A stretch of 64,000 bases of DNA from Chenopodium formosanum (GCA_024500155.1 CM044877.1:17303501-17367500); one strand, 5' to 3'. Shown: positions 47,554 to 59,190, numbered from the stretch's first letter. The notes: generated by a model from the letters alone, not told the origin. Translations and numbers: made by a program.

Positions 47554-48376
47554 GGATTCTTGGTTATTTATCGATTTGAGTGATCGGTATTTAATTAAGA
47601 TGAGTAGATGAGACTTGAAAGATTCTTGAAAATATTCTTGTGATTAAATTGGCATTTTTACATATGCATAGATGTTTTGACGTCGTATTTCAGGTCTGTC
47701 CCGTAGGAAAAATTGGATAACCCGGTCGTGAACGAAGAAAACAGAGACACCGATCAGATTTCCTGACTGTCGCGCCACGGCAGAGCTTGCCGTGTCACAG
47801 CACTGGGTTTGTCACGCGGTGTTTGGAACCGTGACACGGTGTCCTCTGCCGTGTCGCGAAAGTCCTGAAATCCTTCCAGTGGCTTTATTTCTCTTCTCAC
47901 GGTCAGCTTCCTTCGATTTTTCTGAAAAAACATGTGTGTTCTACATACGTCTTAGCCCCGGGGGATTTATGCTCTATCAACCCAAAAACGCTCATGGCAA
48001 TAAGGTTTCATCCAAGTTTTTAAATCCACCTAAACCATGGAGTCGAGTTCGATTTCATCACAAACTTGCGGAGCCGCCCGTTGGCATACACCCTCAAGGG
48101 AGGCTGCCTTGCTAACGCGTCCAAACTCTTAACCATGCTACCCTTTTGACACTAAATAAACCTGACTATAGTGGAACATAGAATTTGACTTTAGGTTACG
48201 AACTCTTCTTTTCATCATTGTGCCTACGTGTTCTATGTGTGTATATTTAATCGTTTTGATCCTAACCTTAACGATCTTTCTTTGTCTATGTGTGGATTAT
48301 TTTATGACTAACGATTGTCGATGGACCGTACTCACTTAGTAATTAGGGAAAACTAAAAAAAATAAGAAATAAAAAA

Positions 48377-48640
48377 TGTCATGCCACGTCAGCATCCACC
48401 GCGCTGTGGGAATGTTTACCGTGTCACGGTGGATTTCCAGCAAAAAAAAAAAACAATAAAATAAAAAATTTGTGCCACGTCAGCATCCACCGCGCTGCAA
48501 GAATGTTTACCGTGGCACGGTGGATTTCTAGTAAAAAAAAAAAATTCGTGCCACGTCAGCATCCACCGCGCCACAGGAATGTTTACCGTGTCACGACAAT
48601 TTTCACCGTGGCACGGCGGATTTCCAGCAAAAAAAAAAAG
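48377..48640 (+). repeat. Tandem repeat of ~80-95-bp units in the element leader
   Basis: Three units share TGCCACGTCAGCATCCACCG, GGAATGTTTACCGTG and TCACGGTGGATTTCCAGCAA followed by an A-run. Units start near 48380, 48472 and 48549. A-run lengths differ between copies. Confidence 0.8.
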
Positions 48641-48740
48641 AAAAAAAACAGGAAATGATCAGCGCGTCACGACATTTAATGCCGCGGCACGGAAGCTTGT
48701 ACCGTGACACGTAATAAGAACATTAACAAGTCCATTGAGA

Positions 48741-48963
48741 CAATGTCTAACATGTTACAAGCACTCACTACCAGAGTCAACACTGTAGAGCAAAACAAAG
48801 TTACCGCGGCTGCAATGGACAAGATCAAAGAGCAAATGAGCAAGATTTATGAGGATTTCACCTATGTAGAACGACCTCCCACTCCCTTGGATATGAAGGA
48901 CAGACTGCCTGAGAAGTTCTCCACTACTGATATCCCCAAGTCCAAGCCAACTGACAACCCAGT
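48741..48963 (+). pseudogene. Tat-like gag, 5' fragment before the nested insertion
   Basis: The open frame includes MSNMLQALTTRVNTVEQNKV, a coiled-coil-like stretch, and reaches PTDNP at 48961. The frame extends upstream of the ATG at 48741 without another ATG, so the true start is unclear. It is cut two bases into a codon by the LTR at 48964. Confidence 0.65.
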
Positions 48964-50619
48964 TGATGTATCCATTTTATATAGTATTTTACCCCCGTCC
49001 CTTGGTCATAATTAGTAGTGTTTTTGGCTCTTTAGAGCCACTTTTATTACTAATTGGTGTTTTCTAGTGTTTTCGTAGATTTGGTTGACTTTTGTAGGGA
49101 TTTATGCTTTTGGAGTATTTTCCCGGGATATTTAGGAGCAATCACGAGCATTGGAAAAGCACGACCAGAGTTTATAGCCCAGGGCCGGTTAGAGACATCG
49201 AACCGGTGATTAAGGGCTCGGTAGAGGTGATACCGGGGCATTTGGACCGAGTATTCAAGACCCAAAGAGGAAACCCAGATTGGCCCAAAGAATTGGAGCC
49301 CAATCGAAATCCAAATAGTGGCCCAAATGATTCGCCCGGCCAAAAAGGCTGGCGCCCGGCCGGGCGGGAGGAGTGCCCGGTGACGCGTCCGGCCGGGTGC
49401 GAGATTAGCTTTTAAAGATAAAAAGGCGCGCCCGATCGGGCGGTGCCTCGCCCGATCGGGCGCGTGTTTATTTAGGAGACAATTAGAGTTGTTTTAATTT
49501 TTTTTAGTTTAGGATTTTTGTACGAAGTATAAATACTCCTCCGTAATACGATTTTAGGACCTCTTCTTCTTCTCTTAATCTTTTCTCTTAGACTTTCTCT
49601 CTCTACTTAGTTTTCTCTCTCTAAACTCTCTCCCTAAACCTTTGTTCTTATTTCTTTGATTAATTCCAGATTTATTTTAGTGACGATTTCTCTTCCCTTA
49701 ATCTTAGTTATTTATTTTATTCCTTTGATCATGATTTATTTTATTGCTTTGCTTAGTTTATATTTAATTATGTGTGAGTAGTTTAATTTCTAGGGTTTAT
49801 GGGGATCTAATAAATGATATGAAGGGGTAAATTATTGTTGTTGATTATCAATGCTAGATTAATTTCCTATTGATTGATTTAATGCTCTGTGACTAGATTA
49901 GGCCTATCTTTTATGCATGAGTTTGACAATATTGATTCAAGAATCGAGAGAGGAGAATTAATGTTTAGGTCTAGTTTCAATAGGCAAGTTAATTAATAAA
50001 TGGTTAAGTCAAGATTCGAGAGATGAGATTTAATACCGGTAAATTAATTGTGTGATTGTAATAAGTAGCGAGAGCCCTTTACAATCTGGTTAATTGATGC
50101 ATTGATGATTGACTATTATTGATTGTTGGTATTGCATGATGATTTCTTATTGGATTGTTTTAATGTTTTACAATTGCGGCTTGTAAAAGTATAGCAATAT
50201 TAAATTGATGAATTTAGCAGATGTTAATTTGATATTAAAGGCTATTTTCGATAAAAACTTAGATCTAGTAAAATGCGAGAGCCTGTTAGGTCTATGTTGG
50301 TTAATAAATTGCGAGAGCCTGTTAATCATGTTATTTATGCAATGTCAATGATTGATTACCCTATTTTACCCCGGAGTATTATTTATTGGTGAACCTATGC
50401 CCTAGATCCTTTAATATATTATTTTCTCCCTTTTCCTACTCTTTTTAGTTTAGTTTTATATTCAACTTTTAATATTGGTTACTTAAATAATTTAGATTAT
50501 AATATTTAATTAGGATAAAAAGACTTGTTTCCCTGTGGAGATCGACCCTACTTCCCTATCTACTTTAGTTAGTGAATTAGGTAATTTTTTTTATTAGGGG
50601 ATATGACTTTACCATATCA
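48964..50619 (+). repeat. 5' LTR of the Athila-lineage element
   Basis: It runs TGATGTATCC...ACCATATCA. It contains GC-palindrome words at 49335-49465, a TATAAATA at 49528-49535, and a pyrimidine-rich stretch after it (49559-49650). In U5 there are two copies of a GCGAGAGCCTGTTA word (about 50275 and 50319). The minus-strand ORF at 49050-49343 is a repeat shadow. Confidence 0.93.
49335..49465 (+). promoter_or_regulatory. GC-palindrome cluster upstream of the LTR TATA box
   Basis: CGCCCGGCCGGGCG-type words (49366-49400) and a pair CGCCCGATCGGGCG / CGCCCGATCGGGCGCG (49427-49464) sit 65-190 bases before TATAAATA at 49528. The same layout occurs in the 3' LTR (57915-58045; TATA 58106) and in the solo LTRs. 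Function is inferred only from position and conservation among copies. Confidence 0.6.
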
Positions 50620-50624
50620 AAATT

Positions 50625-50642
50625 TGGCGCCGTTGCCGGGGA
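50625..50642 (+). other. Primer-binding site, tRNA-Asp type
   Basis: TGGCGCCGTTGCCGGGGA lies five bases inside the 5' LTR end. It is the standard Athila-type site. Confidence 0.85.
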
Positions 50643-50754
50643 AACGGTTTTATTTTTATTTCTGATTATTTTTGTAGTCTAGATTATTTCCCTTTTGTCT
50701 CAAAGAGCGTTAGTTCTCTGAGACAAATCTCATATTTGCTTCTAGTTTTTGTTT

Positions 50755-53557
50755 ATGCCCAGGTGTTCCAGATCAGGTTACATCCCATTCGATCCTGAGA
50801 TCGAACGTTCCTTCCATAGACAGGAAAACTTCTACAAGCAGATCCTTGCGGATTCTGGTGATAATAACAATAATCACCGAGATTCTCCAACTGGTTCTAG
50901 CAATTCAGAGGCATCATCAGACACAGAATCAGAGATGGCGGTACCAAAGAAGCTTAGTGATTATTCACAACCAAAGCTTACGGATTTTCCACATCTCACT
51001 CCTACTCCGGCTCTTGATGGGGTTCAATTTGAAATTAAGCCTCAATTTATAACGATGATAGAGAGGAAGCAATTCAGTGGAGCCAAGGGTGAAGACCCGA
51101 ATCTTCATATTGCCGACTATTGTCAATATTGCAACACCATAAGGCAAGCCGGGGTTACTCAAGACCAAATCAGGGAGATTCTCTTTCCCTTTTCTTTAAC
51201 TGGAAAAGCTAAATTGTGGTTTAATGGTTTAAATAGAACTACACTTGGTATAACTGACTGGGAAACTCTTGTTTTGAATTTTTATAACAAATGTTATCCT
51301 GCAGAGAGAACAGCAGTACTACGGAGTGCGATTCAGAACTTCGCCCAAGAAGCCGATGAGTCTTTATATGAGGCTTGGGAGAGGTTCAAGGATTTACAAA
51401 GAGAATGCCCTCACCACAATTTAGCACAATGGCAGTTAATCCAAGCCTTTTATAATGGCATTGGAAATTCTTCTAGAATAATTTTAGACTCTGCAGCTAG
51501 TGGGAGATTTATGAATCTTAATGTTGATGATGCAGGTCAGGTTATTGAAGATATGGCGATACATTATTCCCAATATGGGAATCCTAGAGGATTTGCTAAC
51601 AAGGGGAAACATAACGTCGACTCTGTATCCTTTTTGCAAGCTCAACTGACCTCTATTTGTCAAAAATTAGATAATCTGAGCACTGCTAATGTAGCTAATG
51701 TTTTTGCAATTAATAACAATTCTAATGAGGCTTTCTGTGAAAATTGTGGTATAATAGGTCATTGAGAGCAGGATTGCAGGAGTTCCGTGGAGCAAGTTAA
51801 TGCCTTCCAAGCTTATAGGCAGAATAACCCATACTCCAACACTTACAATCCTGGGTATCGGAATCATCCATACCTTTCCTACCGGAGCACTAATGTTCAA
51901 AATCCACCACCACAAGAAACACATGTGCCACAGCAACAGCAGCAGAAATACTATCATCCCAATGCTAGCCAGAAGAATCAACCACAACAACCCCCCCTCA
52001 TCTTCAGACCCTTCTTTGGGGGAAATTAGAGCAATGTTGGTCAATATGCAAAAGCACATGGAGAGCAGAGATGCGACAATTGATCAAATTCTAGCACATA
52101 ACAAAATTGTAGATAATCAAATTGTGCAACTCTCCGCTACTCTACAAGCACGCCAACAGAGAGCCCTGCTGGCACAGCCGACTAGGCCTACAAATCAAGC
52201 ATCTGCAATTACTCTAAGGAGTGGTTCAAACTATGAAGGGACCTCTATGCCTAGAGTTGATGAACCTATTTTATTAAATAATGCTAATCTTGATTCCATT
52301 AAACCAAACAATGTAGTTGCTAGCCCTGCAGGGCTAGAGGATAATACTAACACATCTAATTCTACATTGCAGGGTAAAACTCCGGAGAAGGTGGCTACTC
52401 CAGACAAAGAGAAGAATGCTCAAAAGCCAATTATCAAACTTCCTTTCCCCAATCGTCAATTGAAGACAAATTTGGATAAGCAGTTTGGTAAGTTCCTGGA
52501 GGTGGTTAAAGATTTGAAGGTAACAGTTCCCTTACCTGAATTGATCACACAAATCCCCTCATATGCAAAATTTATGAAAGAAATTTTGACGAGAAAAAGG
52601 TCTATTAGTGAGGTAGAGACAGTAGCTTTCACTGCAGAGTGTAGTGCCGTACTTCAAAATAAGTCTCCACCTAAATTGAAAGATCCGGGTAGTTTTTCTA
52701 TCCCTTGTCATATTGGTAATATTCTGATTGATAATGCATTATGTGATTTGGGTGCTAGTGTTAGCGTCATGCCATTATCTGTGTGTTCTAAGTTGAATAT
52801 GGGTAAATTAAAAGCTACCAATATAACTCTGCAAATGGCCGACCGTTCTTTCAAATACCCCCTAGGTGTTTTAGAGGACGTCCCCGTTAGGGTAGGTAAA
52901 TTTTATATACCTGTAGACTTTGTTGTTCTTGATATGGCGGAGGATATGCAAACCCCAATTATTTTGGGTAGACCATTCCTTAACACTGCAGGAGCAGTCA
53001 TAGATGTTAGAAGTGGTAAGCTAACACTATCTGTAGGAGACAAAAAAGTGGTTTTTAATCTGAATAATACCCTCAAAAGCTCCATGACTGAGGAGAAATG
53101 TTTCAATGTTAATGTGGTTGTAAGTTATTCTAATAAGCCCCAAGCTCTTGAAAAAGATCCCTTGGAGGCGGTATCTTGTGTTGCATCCCTTTCAGATGAG
53201 ATAGACAAATGGCAAAAGGAAGTCGATGCAATAGAAAGAGCATTCTACAATGTTGGTCTTGGTTTCGAGGATGAACAAGTGGAACCGATAGAGCAAGTTG
53301 TGCGAATCGAACCAACGGTAAGTGTTCCGCCAGATCGAGTTGCAAGTATTGAACACAATGACAATTTGAAGCAACATTCGATCGAAGAAGGGTTTTTAGT
53401 GTGTAGCATTGAAGATCCCCCAGTCCAAGTCATGGAGGATCCACCAGATAAGGCGACTTGGCGTCCCACAGGTTATGTCAGGAAGCCGCATCGCAGCCTA
53501 AACATCGCTAGACCGGGTGAGAAACCACCCGATCAAGCATTAGGCCAAGGGTCTTAG
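50755..53557 (+). pseudogene. Athila-lineage gag-protease with one stop and one frameshift
   Basis: Gag starts at the ATG at 50755 (MPRCSRSGYIPF) and has the retrotransposon gag domain at about residues 105-235 (IADYCQYCNTIRQAG, LWFNGLNRT, AWERFKDLQRECP). The zinc knuckle CENCGIIGH is followed directly by TGA (51763-51765) and then EQDC, so the stop falls inside the CCHC motif. The frame continues to about 51990, where a C-run (AACCCCCCCTC) marks a shift. The second frame carries SAITLRSGSNYEG and the aspartic protease block LIDNALCDLGASVSVMPLSV (52730-52790), then IILGRPFLNTAGAVIDV. It ends at 53557. Gag packages RNA and the protease processes the polyprotein. A stop in the knuckle would remove RNA binding and the protease unless read through. 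Confidence 0.85.
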
Positions 53558-53784
53558 GAGTTATACTTGGTAAGAAGGTCGTGCGGGACCTAGATAAACC
53601 AGCGCTTTGCGGGAGGCAACCCGTATTTTTAATGTTTATTTAGACCAGTTTTTCTTTTCGTTTTCTTAGGTGAGGAGAGATGAGAGAATTTAATGAGTTT
53701 TATGAGTATTTGTACAGGTTTGAAGGAAAAGAGTTAGAAAACTTTTTGAGAACAGAAGGAAATTAGCTCTCCCCAATTTAGTCT

Positions 53785-54160
53785 CGGGCCCGACTGGGCG
53801 AAGCTCGCTCGATCGGGCGCGAGAGCAGTGTTTCAAAAATAGGAAATTTCGCCCGACCGGGCGCGAATTTTGATGTTTACGGACTAATTTGTCCGCCCGA
53901 TCGGGCAAGCCTAGCCCGACCGGGCGCGAGAAGTGAAGAATTTCTGGGCAAAATTTCGCCCGATCGGGCGAATGGCGCCCGACCGGGCGCGAGAACAAGA
54001 TGGAAAATTTTGGCCAGATCGCCCGACCGGGCGAGAAGCGCCCGATCGGGCGCGAACACGAGACAAATTAGAGCGCCCGGCGCCCGACCGGGCGCGAGAA
54101 TCAGCCCAGAATTCTTCAGATCGCCCGACCGGGCGACCTTCCGCCCGACCGGGCGCGAGG
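53785..54160 (+). repeat. Internal array of about 12 CGCCCGAYCGGGCG palindromes
   Basis: The words CGCCCGATCGGGCG and CGCCCGACCGGGCG occur mostly in pairs about 6-10 bases apart. The second of each pair is usually followed by CGAG or CGAA. The array lies between protease and the ATHILA-type ORF. It matches the paired words in the LTRs but with more copies. A TATATATTTG word at 54300-54309 and a pyrimidine-rich stretch follow before the ATG at 54391. Several overlapping Arg/Pro/Gly-rich ORFs here are shadows of the repeat. Confidence 0.88.
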
Positions 54161-54390
54161 TTCCGCGTCTCTTCTTCTTTCTTTTTTCTTTCTTTCTTCA
54201 TTTCTTCTTTCCTCCATTACTTTCTCTCTCTAAAACTCAAATTTTCTCTAACTTCTCTCTAAGATTTCTCCTCCATCACCAATCCAAGTTCAGAACTTTT
54301 TATATATTTGTGATCCTCTCTTCATCCTCTTCACTCTTATACAAAAATTTTTCAGTTTTAATTCAAAATATTTTTGACCCATTTCTCTAC

Positions 54391-55911
54391 ATGGCTTCAA
54401 AGAGGGCAAGATCAATTTTTGGTAGGAGCTCCAGCTCGAGGGAGGAGTACGACCCAAACTTACAGCTCCCGTATTGGCCGACGATCCGGATCGTGAGCCG
54501 GGAACAGAAAGAACGATTGGAGCATTTGGTCGGTCGTGAGGTAATCCCTTTTCGGTGGTTGCACTGCCCTACCTTAAAATCATATGGTTTGTTTGATTAT
54601 GTTAAACGATTTTTGAATGATATTGGCATGAGAAAATTCGTTGACATGCATTATCCTACATACCGAGAACTTACATGTGAATTTTTGTCCACTTTTCATG
54701 TTGTTAGTAGTAGAAATGGACCTAATTTATTTTTCAGGTTAAACAATAGAAATATTAGTTTAACTTTTGTTGAATTTTGTAAAATTTTTGAATTAAATTC
54801 TGAATTATCTCACCAGTGGCATGAAGATTATAAAATGGGTGATTTATATTTTGCTTTGACTGGTTTACCTGCCCCCGACCCCCAACATGCTAGTACCAAA
54901 CCCATTCACCACCCTGTCCCGAAAATCTGGCAAAGGTTTGCGGGATTGTGTTTTTTGGGTAGGGCCGAGCCTCATAACGCTCAAATCAACGAACTAGCTA
55001 TAATAGGACACTATGTATACGGGTTCGGGAAATTGAACATAGGCAGGTTCATAGTTCATCACCTGAGTCAGCATGCCACAGCCAGCACCACTTCCAAGTC
55101 CCCTATCCGTTTAGGTGGCCTTATCACTCGATTAGCGGTGAAAAAGGCCGGTTTTGTAGTAGACGGACCCCACCAGCTGACTAACTGTGGACCAGATACC
55201 TACATGACTGCTAGGTATTTTGAGGATGTGGGGTGGGTTAGGCCGGATAGCGAGCAGACACCCTTTTGGTGTATTCGGACTGGGAACGAGCAACCTTTGC
55301 CCATTTTTCCTCTTCCCAGTCCGGACTTGACCGCCTTTCCCCCAGGGCAACTTTCTTACACCTATGATGCTTTAGTTGCCAACGCTAGGGGACAGGCACC
55401 ACCACCACCAGTTCCACCACCTCAGCCCCAGCCCGAGGTGGATTTCTCTCCACCTCGTATGTCCCATTCCGTCCCTCATGTTGACTCTGACCCAGTTTGG
55501 GATTTTCAGAGTATAGGTCAGGCCCTAGGACGTATTGAGCATGCACAGACTGACCTTAGGAGGATGGTGGGCTCTATTGACCACAGGTTAGGGTACCTAG
55601 AGAGGAACCAGGGTAAAGCTCTCTACCCTATGTACGATGATTATGCTCGTCGGGGCAACATTCCCGACGACGCTATCCACCCTGATTGGTTTCAGCCTCC
55701 ACCCCAAGGATACGGTAGGGATCCCACTGCCCGTGGTATTTACTCTGACTATTCTTCCTTTTTCGGGTACGGGCAGGACATTCCTTTCGGGGGACCAGCG
55801 GGGGGGAGTTTTCACGCTGACTATTTTGGTGGTAGCTCTTCTGGTGCAGGTGGTGCAGGTGGCAGTGGAGGTGCGGGCTTCGGCTCCATGGACGAGGATG
55901 ATGAGGACTAG
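54391..55911 (+). CDS. ATHILA-type ORF protein (unknown function), intact
   Basis: The ATG at 54391 opens a 506-residue frame that is complete to the TAG at 55911. It begins MASKRARSIFGRSSSSREEY and has the conserved region seen in ATHILA 'ORF1' proteins (residues about 20-330): LPYWPTIRIVSREQKERL, VIPFRWLHCPTL, FVEFCKIFELNSELSHQW. A Pro-rich hinge, a coiled-coil-like part (IGQALGRIEHAQTDLRRMVG) and a Gly/Ser/Asp-rich acidic tail (GSMDEDDED) follow. The open frame runs further 5' to 54010, but that part only reads the palindrome array, so I chose the 54391 start. Its place after gag-protease is where pol and the env-like gene stand in full Athila elements. No transmembrane segment was seen. 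Its role is not known. Being intact while gag is broken suggests either recent decay of gag or separate use. Confidence 0.85.
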   Translation: MASKRARSIFGRSSSSREEYDPNLQLPYWPTIRIVSREQKERLEHLVGREVIPFRWLHCPTLKSYGLFDYVKRFLNDIGMRKFVDMHYPTYRELTCEFLSTFHVVSSRNGPNLFFRLNNRNISLTFVEFCKIFELNSELSHQWHEDYKMGDLYFALTGLPAPDPQHASTKPIHHPVPKIWQRFAGLCFLGRAEPHNAQINELAIIGHYVYGFGKLNIGRFIVHHLSQHATASTTSKSPIRLGGLITRLAVKKAGFVVDGPHQLTNCGPDTYMTARYFEDVGWVRPDSEQTPFWCIRTGNEQPLPIFPLPSPDLTAFPPGQLSYTYDALVANARGQAPPPPVPPPQPQPEVDFSPPRMSHSVPHVDSDPVWDFQSIGQALGRIEHAQTDLRRMVGSIDHRLGYLERNQGKALYPMYDDYARRGNIPDDAIHPDWFQPPPQGYGRDPTARGIYSDYSSFFGYGQDIPFGGPAGGSFHADYFGGSSSGAGGAGGSGGAGFGSMDEDDED

Positions 55912-57529
55912 CTATGCTGGGCTAGTTTCTGAGCCAATGAGGACATTGTCTTATTTTAGCTTGGGGGAGATTTTGGTTTGGTATTTTTATCTCTCTATTT
56001 TCTTTCATTTTTGGTGTGTTTTCTTAGGTTAGTTTTTTTCGCTTTCTAGGTTAGCTTTATTGCTTTATTTATATATAAAAATACAAAATAATTTGAAAAA
56101 AAAAAAAATCCAAAAATACATTCCAATGAATTATAAATTATGCTTCCCTGTGCCCCTTACTTGAGAAAGTTATTTTGATCCTTGGTGATTGCCTTGAAAC
56201 CTTTACATGCGTCAATTTTGTCCAACTACTTGTGAATATAGTGCTTGACTAGTTGATTTGGTTAGGAAATGTGTGATAGTTCCATTTTTCCTAGTATGTC
56301 AATGAATTTGAGTATTGGTTTGCAACTATAAGTAATGTTTATATGATTCATTATTATGCATATTGTGGAGGACAAAGGCATTTGTTCTTTTAGGTAACCT
56401 CCAGATATTGTAGATACATTTGTTCCCTTCTTGCTACCCATGTTGTTGCCTTGACTTTTTGTTGTTTATTAGCCATATTACAAGCCTATTTTGCCCCATT
56501 GGTTACTAATCCCAAGCTTGGCTTGGGGGAGCTATTAGTGAGTGGGGTGAGGGAGTTTGTAGTGTGCTATTTATTTGCACAATTTGGGTGGGATTTTGAG
56601 AAGTAGTTTTGTTGATTGTTCATGTTTATTTTTGATGAGTTTGAGAGTTATATTTTCTTGAAAAAATAAAGCATGATATTATGAAAAAAAAGAGAAGTTC
56701 AAAGAAAAAAAATGTGAAAAAATAAGCGAACTTCAAAAGAAAAAAAAAGAAAAAAAAATATTCAAATGTTCTAGTTGGAGGTTTGTAAAGAATAATTTTG
56801 AGCCTCAATGGAAAAATTTCAAGTTTGGAAAATTAAGTGTGTTTATTCACTCTATTACTCCATTATTATATCTTATGAGTGAAATTGTAAGAGTTGGGTT
56901 TATTTATTATGATTGGAGTATATTTGGTTGATGTTAGAGTTGGTTATGTAGGAGATGTTGATCATTATTTAATTTTTATCATGGGTTTTATTAGGATTGG
57001 CTCCTTTAAGCATAGGTTTTCTCTCACTTATTCCCAAATTTATCCTACCCTTTACCCTAGCCTTACATTACAAGCTTTAAAGACCTTCCGACCTTTGTGC
57101 ATAGAATTGTATGAATGTGAAAGTGTTGCTTATCAATACAAGTTATGATTTGGCATATTTCGAGTCAACTAGTAGAATTGAGCGTTCATTGTTTTTATAC
57201 ACACGAGAGTGTGAGTTGGGAGGGCATTGTTCACATTAAAGGGGTTGTTGGAGAGCGATCGAGTACATCTTTTACTCGCCACATAAATGAGAGTCGAGTG
57301 TATGAGCACTAGTCTTGAATTCTATATGCTCTTGTGGTTTGCTCTGTTTGACAATTGTCAGGGAAGAAAGGTAATTGGATGGATTTGATTGGTTGACTCT
57401 GAAGCGTGTTTATTTGATTTACCCTGGATCGTTTGTGCTTGATTTTTACTTATTGGGGTGAAGCATATTTATTGATTCATTGATGAGATCTTTGCTTAGG
57501 GACAAGCAAAGGTTTGGCTTGGGGGAGTT
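55912..57529 (+). other. 3' untranslated internal region with polypurine tract
   Basis: There is no credible gene. The words AGCTTGGGGGAGA (55958), TTGGCTTGGGGGAGCT (56518) and TTTGGCTTGGGGGAG (57513-57527) recur. The last abuts the 3' LTR and is the likely polypurine primer; the others look like copies or secondary primers. A-rich patches occur at 56680-56760. Confidence 0.7.
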
Positions 57530-59185
57530 TGATGTATCCATTTTATATAGTATTTTACCCCCGTCCCTTGGTCATAATTAGTAGTGTTTTTGGCTCTTTA
57601 GAGCCACTTTTATTACTAATTGGTGTTTTCTAGTGTTTTCGTAGATTTGGTTGACTTTTGCAGGGATTTATGCTTTTGGAGTATTTTCCCGGGATATTTA
57701 GGAGCAATCACGAGCATTGGAAAAGCACGACCAGAGTTTATAGCCCAGGGCCGGTTAGAGACATCGAACCGGTGATTAAGGGCTCGGTAGAGGTGATACC
57801 GGGGCATTTGGACTGAGTATTCAAGACCCAAAGAGGAAACCCAGATTGGCCCGAAGAATTGGAGCCCAATCGAAATCCAAATAGTGGCCCAAATGATCCG
57901 CCCGGCCAAAAAGGCTGGCGACCGGAGGCGCGCCCGGCCGGGCAGGAGGAGCGCCCGGTGACGCGCCCGGCCGGGCGCAAGATTAACTTTTAAAGATAAA
58001 AAGGCGCGCCCGATCGGGCGGTGCCTTGCCCGATCGGGCGCGTGTTTATTTAGGAGACAATTAGAGTCGTTTTAATTTGTTTTAGTTTAGGATTTTTGTA
58101 CGGAGTATAAATACTCCTCCGTAATACGATTTTATGACCTCTTCTTCTTCTCTTAGACTTTCTCTCTCTACTTAGTTTTCTCTCTCTAAACTCTCTCCCT
58201 AAACCTTTGTTCTTATTTCTTTGATTAATTCCAGATTTATTTTGGTGACGATTTCTCTTCCCTTAATCTTAGTTATTTATTTTATTCCTTTGGTCATGAT
58301 TTATTTTATTGCTTTGCTTAGTTTATATTTAATTATGTGTTAGTAGTTTAATTTCTAGGGTTTATGGGGATCTAATAAATGATATGAAGGGGTAAATTAT
58401 TGTTGTTGATTATCAATGCTAGATTAATTTCCTATTGATTGATTTAATGCTCTGTGACTAGATTAGGCCTATCTTTTATGCATGAGTTTGACAATATTGA
58501 TTCAAGAATCGAGAGATGAGAATTAATGTTTAGGTCTAGTTTCAATAGGCAAGTTAATTTATAAATGGTTAAGTCAAGATTCGAGAGATGAGATTTAATA
58601 CCGGTAAATTAATTGTGTGATTGTAATAAGTAGCGAGAGCCCTTTACAATCTGGTTAATTGATGCATTGATGATTGACTATTATTGATTGTTGGTATTGC
58701 ATGATGATTTCTTATTGGATTGTTTTAATGTTTTACAATTGCGGCTTGTAAAAGTATAGCAATATTAAATTGATGAATCGAGTAGATGTTAATTTGATAT
58801 TAAAGGCTATTTTCGATAAAAACTTAGATCTAGTAAATTGCGAGAGCCTGTTAGGTCTATGTTGGTTAATAAATTGCGAGAGCCTGTTAATCATGTTATT
58901 TATGCAATGTCAATGATTGATAACCCTATTTTACCCCGGAGTATTATTTATTGGTGAACCTATGCCCTAGATCCTTTTATATATTATTTTCTTCCTTTTC
59001 CTACTCTTTTTAGTTTAGTTTCATATTCAACTTTTAATATTGGTTACTTAAATAATTTAGATTATAATATTTAATTAGGATAAAAAGACTTGTTTCCCTG
59101 TGGAGATCGACCCTACTTCCCTATCTACTTTAGTTAGTGAATTAGGTAATTATTTTTTATTAGGGGATACGACTTTACCCTATCA
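57530..59185 (+). repeat. 3' LTR of the Athila-lineage element
   Basis: It runs TGATGTATCC...ACCCTATCA and has the same length as the 5' LTR. TATAAATA is at 58106-58113. Differences from the 5' LTR cluster in the GC-palindrome zone (57915-57985) and include loss of about 13 bases in the TCTTAATCTTTTC stretch. Confidence 0.93.
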
Positions 59186-59190
59186 CCAAT

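Larger units (their letters stand above)
48964..59185 (+). mobile_element. Nearly complete Athila-lineage LTR retrotransposon lacking pol
   Basis: Both LTRs are 1656 bp (48964-50619 and 57530-59185) and differ at only about 35 sites by eye plus one short indel, so insertion was fairly recent. The flanks CCAGT (48959-48963) and CCAAT (59186-59190) fit a 5-bp target duplication with one change. Inside are a tRNA-Asp-type PBS, gag-protease (stop and frameshift), a GC-palindrome array and an intact ATHILA-type ORF. A polypurine tract abuts the 3' LTR. No reverse transcriptase, RNase H or integrase sequence is present, so it would need pol in trans. It is inserted in the gag of the Tat-like element. 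Confidence 0.93.

Noticed and set aside
53785..54160. CRISPR-like look of regularly spaced palindromes
   Set aside because: The spacers are 6-10 bases and irregular, the setting is a plant retrotransposon, and no cas genes exist.
53690..54262. Overlapping Arg/Gly/Pro-rich ORFs on both strands
   Set aside because: They only translate the CGCCCGAYCGGGCG palindrome array, which is open in several frames; no protein family is seen.
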